Below, one piece after another: positions 42,437 to 48,343 of a stretch of 64,000 nucleotides of DNA (position 1 is its first letter; the number at the start of each line of letters is the position of its first letter). The position numbers and the translations under genes were made by a program. Origin of the DNA: Thermoplasmata archaeon (GTDB lineage: Archaea > Thermoplasmatota > Thermoplasmata > Lutacidiplasmatales > UBA184); NCBI GenBank assembly GCA_022750115.1, contig JAKIWI010000005.1:1-64000 (forward strand), read 5' to 3'. The notes under the pieces were generated by a model. The model was not told the DNA's origin, made no database searches, and saw only the letters and a list, made by a program, of their open reading frames with translations.

Positions 42437-43201
42437 TCAGATGGCGTTCACGAGGAATCCTACCACGAAGCCGGTGAGGACCCCGAAGTAGACGAGCCGC
42501 TCGCGAAGGTGGGAGGGGTCCGGCGAGGACGCCGGGCGCAGCGCCGCCTTGGTCATCGGGAGCAGCACGTAGGCGATCGCTCCGATCGCCAGTCCGTCGA
42601 ACAGCAGGTCGACCGTGGTCGAGCTCGCGAAGTAGCCGAGCCCTCCCCCGAGGATGGTCGGGAGTCCGGCCAGGAGGAACAGGACCACGACGAGCCGGAC
42701 GGGGGGCTTCCCCGAGCCGAAGAACGGAGCGGCGATCGGGAGACCCTCGGTCACGTTCTGGAGCACGAAACCAACGAAGATCACGGCGAGGAGGCCGGTC
42801 GCCTGCGCGGGCCAGACGGCGCCGAACACCAGTCCCTCGGTGAAGTTCTGAAGGCCGATGCCGATGGCGACGACGAGCGCCATCCGAACCGGCGTGGTGA
42901 GCCCCGGCGCGCGGTGCGGGCTGGTGAGGACCATCAAGGCGAGAAAGGCGCCGACGACGCCCACCAGGAACACGGCGTCGGGCACCGACTGAGTTTGGAA
43001 CGCGGAGTTCGGGCTCGCGATCAGGGGCAGCACGTTGCCGAAGATGTCGGCGAGGAGGAACAGGAGGATGCCGATCGCGCCCGCGTTGAGGAACACGGCC
43101 CCGCGACCCTGGGCGCGGGGGTGGAGCACCAGCGGCAGCGCGAGGAAAATCGACAGCCCCATCACCGCGAGCAGGGCGATGAACAGCGGGAGGGGCAGCA
43201 T
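42437..43201 (-). CDS. ZIP-family metal transporter with variant metal-site residues
   Basis: Integral membrane importer of divalent metals. The 254 residues carry eight spans in ZIP order. The two core helices read GIGLQNFTEG (residues 114-123) and FVLQNVTEGLPIA (146-157). Canonical ZIP helices have His-Asn-x-x-Glu at these places; here both His positions are Gln (118 and 148), while Asn119, Glu122, Asn149 and Glu152 are kept. The histidine-rich cytoplasmic loop typical of zinc transporters is replaced by a short loop. It diverges from a regulator gene at 43.3 kb; its TATA-like AGTTTATG lies at 43231-43238. Confidence 0.88.
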   Translation of the reverse strand: MLPLPLFIALLAVMGLSIFLALPLVLHPRAQGRGAVFLNAGAIGILLFLLADIFGNVLPLIASPNSAFQTQSVPDAVFLVGVVGAFLALMVLTSPHRAPGLTTPVRMALVVAIGIGLQNFTEGLVFGAVWPAQATGLLAVIFVGFVLQNVTEGLPIAAPFFGSGKPPVRLVVVLFLLAGLPTILGGGLGYFASSTTVDLLFDGLAIGAIAYVLLPMTKAALRPASSPDPSHLRERLVYFGVLTGFVVGFLVNAI

Positions 43202-43230
43202 CCGACGGGCGCCGCCTACCTCGGTCGGGG

Positions 43231-43238
43231 CATAAACT
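43231..43238 (-). promoter_or_regulatory. TATA box of the ZIP transporter gene
   Basis: The minus strand reads AGTTTATG 30-37 bases before ATG 43201. A TGTGA half-site (43248-43252) lies ten bases further upstream. Confidence 0.5.
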
Positions 43239-43262
43239 CTGCTCTCCTGTGACGCTGAGGCA

Positions 43263-43271
43263 CGTATTTAT
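43263..43271 (+). promoter_or_regulatory. TATA box of the HTH/ferritin-like regulator gene
   Basis: CGTATTTAT lies about 50 bases before ATG 43320, so transcription should begin near 43295 and the in-frame GTG at 43278 cannot be the start. Confidence 0.55.
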
Positions 43272-43281
43272 CACACTGTGA
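43271..43281. promoter_or_regulatory. Candidate operator TCACA-C-TGTGA in the divergent promoter region
   Basis: A perfect five-base dyad around a central C, overlapping the end of the regulator TATA box. A further TGTGA lies at 43248-43252, next to the ZIP TATA box, 23 bases away. Both promoters could therefore be covered by the HTH protein encoded alongside. The symmetry is seen; binding is inferred. Confidence 0.5.
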
Positions 43282-43319
43282 ACGTCCGTCCGCCTCGAGG
43301 CGGGGAGGCCCGGACCAGC

Positions 43320-44138
43320 ATGCCGCGAACCAACGCCGCCGGCGAGCCGGCCCCGTCGGCCGGCGTCTGGGTCCAGGTCGCGCAGGGTCTCGTGGCTCGC
43401 GAGCTCGTCGAGGGGTTCGGGCTCTCCGAGCGGCAGGCCGGCGTCACCCTCGGGCTCGTCCCGTCGGCGATCTCCCAGTACCTCACGGGAAAGCGCCTGC
43501 GAGCGCCGCTCGAGCGGTGGGAGACGGACGAGACGACCCGCGCGGTCGTCCGCCGGACCGCGCAACGTCTGCTCACGGCCCGGGGGCAGGAACGAGCGAC
43601 CGAGGTTCTGCTCGCGGCGGCGGCCGAGCTGGCGCGTGGTCCCGGCGGAACCGCCGGCTCGGGGTCCGGCGCGACACGCCGCCCCGATCACCCGTCGCGG
43701 GCCGACAGCCGCTGGATCCGCCGCCGCATCGCGGGCGAGCAGGCGGCGGTATCCGAGTGCATGCGGCTGGCCCAGCGTTCGCGCGACGAGCTCACGCGCG
43801 CCGTGTTCCGCCAGATCGCGTCCGATAGTCTCCGCCACGCCGAGATCGTCGCCGCCCTCGCCCCGTACCTCGACCGGGGCATCTCCTCCACGGTCGCCTC
43901 AGGCATCACGCGGGCCGACGTCGAACGGCTCATCGACCGGGAGCACGCCGCCGAAGGGAGCCCTTCGGAGAGCCCCGGCCCGCGGCTCGGGGGCGTCATG
44001 CGGATCCTCTGGGAGAGCATGGAATCGGACGAGCGCAAGCACGACCACCTGCTCGCCCTCCTGCTCCGGACCGAGTTCCCCTCCGACCCGCGAGGGGCGG
44101 GTCGTCGCGCCGCGCCGGCCCACCCGCGGCGGGCGTGA
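43320..44138 (+). CDS. HTH regulator fused to a ferritin-like domain, candidate metal sensor
   Basis: Residues about 22-60 form a helix-turn-helix of the archaeal COG2522 type (LVEGFGLSERQAGVTLGLVPSAISQYLTGKR). After a Gly/Ser-rich linker, residues about 132-250 look like a four-helix ferritin-like bundle: RRRIAGEQAAVSECMRLAQR, AVFRQIASDSLRHAEIVAAL, RADVERLIDREHAAE and RILWESMESDERKHDHLLAL. Glu140, His173, His209, Glu238 and His241 could ligate one or two metals. The order HTH then metal-binding bundle, and divergence from a ZIP transporter over a shared promoter region with a dyad, suggest a metal-responsive repressor. I chose ATG 43320 (272 residues) because the TATA box makes GTG 43278 unlikely. 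Confidence 0.75.
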   Translation: MPRTNAAGEPAPSAGVWVQVAQGLVARELVEGFGLSERQAGVTLGLVPSAISQYLTGKRLRAPLERWETDETTRAVVRRTAQRLLTARGQERATEVLLAAAAELARGPGGTAGSGSGATRRPDHPSRADSRWIRRRIAGEQAAVSECMRLAQRSRDELTRAVFRQIASDSLRHAEIVAALAPYLDRGISSTVASGITRADVERLIDREHAAEGSPSESPGPRLGGVMRILWESMESDERKHDHLLALLLRTEFPSDPRGAGRRAAPAHPRRA

Positions 44139-44247
44139 ACGACCGGCACCCCGGCTCGCCGTGGGCCCTCGGACGCCGTCGGCGATTCGGGCCAGGTTCC
44201 GGGACGGGGAACTCGGCGACTCGCCCGTTCCGGCACCGGCAACCGTC

Positions 44248-45036
44248 ATGAGGGGTGGCGAAGATGTCGCCACGGTCCCACGAGGGGCCGGCTCGATGGG
44301 GCTACCGAAACCGTCGCTGGAGGAGTTGGTCCAATCGACCGACTCCGGCCGCTCGAAGGGGTCCGCGAAGGCGGTCCGCGTCGTCGCGGTCGCCGACCTA
44401 CCGACCCGCTTCGGCGAGTTCGACGTCGCGGCGTTCCACAGCCCCGCCGACGGAAAGGACCACGCCGCGCTCGTTCTCGGCGAGGTCGCCGACAAGGAGC
44501 GAGTGCCGGTGCGCCTCCATTCGGAGTGTCTCACGGGCGATGCGTTCGGGTCGCTGCGGTGCGACTGCCGCGAGCAGCTCGAGCTCGCGATGTCCGAGAT
44601 CCAGCGCCGCGGGACCGGCGTCCTCCTCTACCTCCGACAGGAGGGACGTGGCATCGGCCTCGAGGCGAAGATCAAGGCCTACCGGCTCCAGGAGCTCGGC
44701 CTCGACACGATCGAGGCGAACGAGGCGCTTGGGTTCCGTGCCGACGAGCGGGACTACGCCGTCGCGGCCGCGATGCTGCGCGTGCTGAAGGTCCGCTCCA
44801 TCCTCTTGATGTCGAACAACCCGGCGAAGATCGCCGACCTCAAGGTCCACGGGACCCGGATCGCCGGGCGGATCCCGCTCGAGGTCTCTCCGAACCCGTT
44901 CAACGCTCGCTACCTCGAGACCAAGCGGGTGAGGGCCGGCCACCTCCTGACGAAGCCCCCCTGGCCCCCGATCATGGAGCAGCTCGACTGCCTGCACGCG
45001 GCCCCCTCGTCCGGCGGGGAGCCGTCGGAAGAATGA
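44248..45036 (+). CDS. ribA: GTP cyclohydrolase II
   Basis: Opens GTP to 2,5-diamino-6-ribosylamino-pyrimidinone 5'-phosphate, the first step of riboflavin synthesis. The zinc-binding site is HSECLTGDAFGSLRCDCREQ (three cysteines), followed by YLRQEGRGIGLEAKIKAY and DTIEANEALGFRADERDY, all intact. The product is 262 residues from ATG 44248; ATG 44296 (MGLPKPSLEEL) is an alternative that removes an unconserved lead-in. Archaea more often use the unrelated ArfA (GTP cyclohydrolase III), so this bacterial-type enzyme is notable. It follows the HTH/ferritin-like gene by 109 bases on the same strand; riboflavin demand by the several flavoproteins in this window (ThyX, NDH-2-like, DAO-type) makes sense of it. 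Confidence 0.94.
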   Translation: MRGGEDVATVPRGAGSMGLPKPSLEELVQSTDSGRSKGSAKAVRVVAVADLPTRFGEFDVAAFHSPADGKDHAALVLGEVADKERVPVRLHSECLTGDAFGSLRCDCREQLELAMSEIQRRGTGVLLYLRQEGRGIGLEAKIKAYRLQELGLDTIEANEALGFRADERDYAVAAAMLRVLKVRSILLMSNNPAKIADLKVHGTRIAGRIPLEVSPNPFNARYLETKRVRAGHLLTKPPWPPIMEQLDCLHAAPSSGGEPSEE

Positions 45037-45153
45037 CCGTGCTGGGGACCCCGACCCGGGTCTCCCTGCCGTTCACGTTACCCCCGAGAGCGCTTGCTGG
45101 GCCCCGCCGCACCGGGTAGCGTGCCCGATTCGGCCGCCTCGTACTGGGATTCC

Positions 45154-45972
45154 ATGCCGCCGTCCCCGCACCGCGGTGTCGTCTGGGGCGTCCTCGCGCC
45201 CAACGCACCCAACCTGATCGACCCGGCGGTGCTGGGAGTGGGCGGCGAGGAGACGGTGGCCTCGCTGCGCGGGCTCGACCTGGAACATCGCATTCGACCC
45301 GACGTTCTCGTCGTAGCCTCTCCCCATTGGCGGACCCGCGGCTCGTTCCTGGTCGACACGAGCCCCCGCCCGCGTTTCATCGAGGATTTCACGGGGTTTC
45401 CGCCCGCGATGTACGGTCACCGGTACGAGCCGCCGGGCGAGCCCGAGTTCGGACGTGCGTTGGTCGCGGCCGGCCGCGCGGCGGGGGTCGCCGTGCAGGA
45501 GAGCCAGGAGTGGGGCCTCGACCACGGCGCTTGGTCCGCCCTCCACCCGCTGGCGCCTTCCGCTCGCATCCCGGTGGTCGCCCTTTCGACCACGGACGCC
45601 AGCGCCGCCGACCACGTGCGGTGGGGCGAGCAGGTCGCTCGGGCGAGCGAGGCCTCGGGGAAATCGGTCGGAATCGTCGCGACCGGCCAGATCCTCCACA
45701 ACTTCTCGAAGTTCTCGTTCGGCCCCGAGGGAGCGCGTTGGCCCGAGGGGGAAGCGATCGAGGCCGAGGTCATCGAGCGGATGCTCCGCTCCGACTGGGA
45801 GTCGGTCGCCGGACTGGACCGGAAGAAGTGGCGGGAGGCGCAGCCCGAGGGGGAGCTCGGAACCTATTTCGTGCTCGCGGGAGCGGTCGGACGGCGACTT
45901 CGCCCGCACCTCGTCAGCAACGAGCGCTGCTTCGGAAGCGCTGGCATGACCGTCATCGAGTTCTCCGGCTGA
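45154..45972 (+). CDS. Class III extradiol dioxygenase (LigB/DODA type)
   Basis: Non-heme Fe(II) extradiol ring-cleavage family. Ligand-bearing motifs are visible: VLAPNAPNLIDP near the N-terminus (where canonical members carry a metal-binding His-x-His), VVASPHWRTRG, MYGHRYEPPGEPE and WGLDHGAWSALHPL with the conserved His-Gly-x-W. ATGQILHN and ERCFGSAGM fill the later positions. The first His is thus missing or shifted in the N-terminal loop. With start ATG 45154 the product has 272 residues; GTG 45121 and TTG 45094 are in-frame alternatives. The substrate could be a catechol or protocatechuate-like ring; MEMO1-type proteins share the fold but lack activity. Confidence 0.8.
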   Translation: MPPSPHRGVVWGVLAPNAPNLIDPAVLGVGGEETVASLRGLDLEHRIRPDVLVVASPHWRTRGSFLVDTSPRPRFIEDFTGFPPAMYGHRYEPPGEPEFGRALVAAGRAAGVAVQESQEWGLDHGAWSALHPLAPSARIPVVALSTTDASAADHVRWGEQVARASEASGKSVGIVATGQILHNFSKFSFGPEGARWPEGEAIEAEVIERMLRSDWESVAGLDRKKWREAQPEGELGTYFVLAGAVGRRLRPHLVSNERCFGSAGMTVIEFSG

Positions 45973-46099
45973 GGGAGCCCCGGCCGGGGCCGTCAGGGTG
46001 AACCCGGTGGGTCGCGACATGCGCCGTCGCCCGGACCCGCCGGGAGGATCGAGGCGGGTCCGCAGGGCCGGCGCGCGGGACCGGCCCGTGGGCTGAGGT

Positions 46100-46150
46100 G
46101 TATGTAGCCGGGTGCCTTCGCGGGACCGCCGCCCCTGGCGGTATGGGAGA
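46100..46150 (+). promoter_or_regulatory. Conserved upstream element of the first secreted paralogue
   Basis: TATA-like GTATGTAG (46100-46107), inverted repeat ACCGCC-gcccct-GGCGGT (46125-46142) and GGGAGA (46145-46150) precede ATG 46157. The same order and spacing recur before the second paralogue. The inverted repeat falls at the predicted transcription start, so it may be an operator or a leader hairpin. Confidence 0.5.
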
Positions 46151-46156
46151 ACCGAG

Positions 46157-47038
46157 ATGCGCGAATTGGTCCGAGATTCGATTCCGAACACGATGCGTCG
46201 ACACCAAGGCCACTGGCTGGGCGCAATGGCCCTGGGAACCTTCGGGCTTGTGGCGCTGATGGCGCTCATCCTGCCCGTGAGCGCGGCCGTTGCCCCGATG
46301 ACGGTCATGCAGACGATCAAGATCACCGCTCCCTACACCGGCGCGGTCGTGAGCACGAGCTCGTCGGTCTCGGCGAGCGGCTGCGGCACCTCGTCGCTCG
46401 TCACCCCTGCGTTCTTCCACTGGCGCACCGGTGACGGCGGCTTCTCGGGCTCCGCGTCGTCGCACACCTGCGCGACGAGCGCTTCGGGCTACTCCTCCAC
46501 CTACCAGTCGATCTACGCCGAGGTCCCCCTGGTCGTCCTCTCGGGCATGAACCACATCACCGCGAGCTGGTCGATCAAGGCCGACGGCGGGAGCTCGCTT
46601 CATGTCGGCGCCTGCGCGATGCCTTCGGGGAACAACTCGTCGTTCTCGGAGTGCTACGCGAGCGCCTCCAGCAGCCTGTATGCCTACAGCTACGTCATCG
46701 ACGCCACCAACGGGTCGTACTTCCTCCCGACGGGGAACGGCTCGTGGGGCGTGTCGAGCGGCGCGAGTTACACGCAGTACTGCTACTCGGGCAACTGTTC
46801 GACGTACTCCTCCGGCGCGCCGGGAACGTTCTCGGTCCACGCGCCAGCGGTCTGGCACTTCAAGGCGCCCGGGCTCGTGCCCAGCCACTCGTACTTCCTC
46901 GAGTTCTCGTTCTACGGACAGGAGTACGCTGACGAGGGAGCCTACGGTGCGACGCTCGGCCACTCGTACGGCAGCGCGTGGCTCAACTTCGGGACCTTCG
47001 GGAACGGAGCGAAGCTCAACTCGATCGTGATCACCTAG
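46157..47038 (+). CDS. Secreted or anchored beta-rich protein, tandem paralogue A
   Basis: Family not recognised. From ATG 46157 (293 residues) the N-terminus RRHQGHWLGAMALGTFGLVALMALILPVSAAV is a signal or anchor helix. The exported part is almost all beta-strand, Ser/Thr/Gly-rich, with Asn-x-Ser/Thr sites (GNNSSFS, TNGSYF, GNGSW, GNCST) and eight or so cysteines, and ends YGSAWLNFGTFGNGAKLNSIVIT. It shares about half its residues with paralogue B 241 bases downstream; shared blocks are ITAPYTG, TPAFFHWRTG / TPPFFHWRTG, SSHTCAT, VPSGNNS-like, SGAPGTFS, HAPAVWHFKAPGL and AWLNFGTFG. No catalytic signature is visible. It may be a surface-coat or adhesion module. Confidence 0.75.
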   Translation: MRELVRDSIPNTMRRHQGHWLGAMALGTFGLVALMALILPVSAAVAPMTVMQTIKITAPYTGAVVSTSSSVSASGCGTSSLVTPAFFHWRTGDGGFSGSASSHTCATSASGYSSTYQSIYAEVPLVVLSGMNHITASWSIKADGGSSLHVGACAMPSGNNSSFSECYASASSSLYAYSYVIDATNGSYFLPTGNGSWGVSSGASYTQYCYSGNCSTYSSGAPGTFSVHAPAVWHFKAPGLVPSHSYFLEFSFYGQEYADEGAYGATLGHSYGSAWLNFGTFGNGAKLNSIVIT

Positions 47039-47088
47039 GTCCGGCGCGTCGGACCACTCGCCCCCGAGGACCGTTCGGGTCTCCGGGG
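47038..47088. terminator. GC-rich hairpins after paralogue A
   Basis: GGTCCG-gcgcgt-CGGACC (47038-47055) begins at the last base of the stop codon, and a second imperfect stem led by CGCCCCCGAGGACC and closed by GGGTCTCCGGGGG follows (47059-47088). The CGCCCCCGA segment begins 21 bases after the stop, as its counterpart does 20 bases after paralogue B. A terminator or RNA-stability role is inferred. Confidence 0.4.
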
Positions 47089-47222
47089 GTCGACAACCCT
47101 TTCCCAGCGTGGGCCGGGGTGCAGCGGTTTCGAGGCAACCGACGAGCGGGGGCGGTGTCCGAGGGGCGACACGAACGTCGCACGGAGAACCCTCGCGTCC
47201 ACCGCCGACCGCGGTTGGAAGC

Positions 47223-47273
47223 GTATCTAGGCGGTTGCCTTCGCGAGACTGCCGCCTCGGGCGGTGAGGGAGA
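47223..47273 (+). promoter_or_regulatory. Conserved upstream element of the second secreted paralogue
   Basis: TATA-like GTATCTAG (47223-47230), inverted repeat ACTGCC-gcctcg-GGCGGT (47248-47265) and GGGAGA (47268-47273) precede ATG 47280. Compared with paralogue A, one arm changed C to T but still pairs (T-G), which hints that pairing is maintained. Confidence 0.5.
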
Positions 47274-47279
47274 ACTGAG

Positions 47280-48161
47280 ATGCCCGCATCGCGCAGCGAA
47301 CCGATTCCGAGAACGATGCGGCGGCGCCGGGCGCACTGGCTCAGCGCGATGGCCACGGGGAGCGTCGGGCTCGTGACGTTGATTGCGCTCCTTCTGCCCG
47401 TGACAGCGGCGGTCTCCCCGTTGACCGTGGTGCAGACGATCCGAATCACGGCGCCCTACACGGGTGCCACGACGTACGTCATGTCGTCCGTTTACAAGAA
47501 CGGCTGCAGTACCTCCACCATCGTGACCCCTCCGTTCTTCCACTGGCGGACCGGTGTCGCGGGATACTCCGGTACTGCCTCTTCCCACACCTGCGCGACG
47601 AACTCATCGGGGTCGGCCTCGACGTTCGAGTCGATCTACACGGTGATCCCGCTGGTCGTCCTCCCGGGCACGGACCACATCACGCTGAGCTGGTCGATCC
47701 AGGTCGATGGCGGGAACTCCCTCCACGTCGGCCGCTGCTCGGTCCCGTCGGGGAACAACTCGTTCTTCTACTGCTCCGCGACCGCGTCCGTCAGCGTTGG
47801 CGTCCTCGCAGACGTCTTCGACGGCACGAACGGCTCGGTCTTTTTCCCGAGCGGGAACGGCTCGTGGATGGGAGTAACGAGCGCCACGTCCGACTTCGAG
47901 GTCTGCAACTCGGGGAACTGCTCGATGTCGACCTCGGGCGCGCCGGGAACGTTCTCGTTCCACGGGCCCGCGGTCTGGCACATCAAGGCACCCGGGCTCG
48001 TGACGAGCCACACGTACTACCTGTCCTTCGGATTCTACTCGTACGAGTTCGTCAGCGAGGGAGGCTACCAGGCGACGATCAGCCACTCGGGCGGGAACGC
48101 TTGGCTCAACTTCGGCACGTTTGGCGACGGAGCGATGCTCCACTCGATCCTGATCACCTAA
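47280..48161 (+). CDS. Secreted or anchored beta-rich protein, tandem paralogue B
   Basis: Also 293 residues and colinear with paralogue A throughout, so the pair arose by tandem duplication that included the promoter and 3' hairpin. The signal/anchor helix is RRRRAHWLSAMATGSVGLVTLIALLLPVTAAV with a basic start. Differences cluster in the strands between residues 70-90 and 165-195, where B has SVSVGVLADVFDGTNGSVFFPSG against A's SSLYAYSYVIDATNGSYFLPTG. Cysteines are mostly kept in place. The function is unknown; surface or secreted roles are likely from the N-terminus. Confidence 0.75.
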   Translation: MPASRSEPIPRTMRRRRAHWLSAMATGSVGLVTLIALLLPVTAAVSPLTVVQTIRITAPYTGATTYVMSSVYKNGCSTSTIVTPPFFHWRTGVAGYSGTASSHTCATNSSGSASTFESIYTVIPLVVLPGTDHITLSWSIQVDGGNSLHVGRCSVPSGNNSFFYCSATASVSVGVLADVFDGTNGSVFFPSGNGSWMGVTSATSDFEVCNSGNCSMSTSGAPGTFSFHGPAVWHIKAPGLVTSHTYYLSFGFYSYEFVSEGGYQATISHSGGNAWLNFGTFGDGAMLHSILIT

Positions 48162-48180
48162 GTCGCACGAGGTTGCCCAG

Positions 48181-48213
48181 CGCCCCCGAAGCCCCGTCGG
48201 CGCTTCGGGGGCG
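48181..48213. terminator. Strong GC hairpin between convergent genes
   Basis: CGCCCCCGAAGC and GCTTCGGGGGCG form a perfect 12-base stem with a nine-base loop, 20 bases after the stop of paralogue B and 131 bases from the stop of the convergent kelch gene. It could end or protect transcripts; no T-run follows. Confidence 0.5.
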
Positions 48214-48343
48214 GATTGCCCTTACCCGTTGAGGGCGAGAGGGGCGGGTTCGCGTCGGCCGAATTCGAGATTTCAATCCCGCCCGAGCGAGGTCTCTCGC
48301 GGTGCCCATCGGCCAGGCAGGGTCGCCTGCCACGTCCGGCGGT

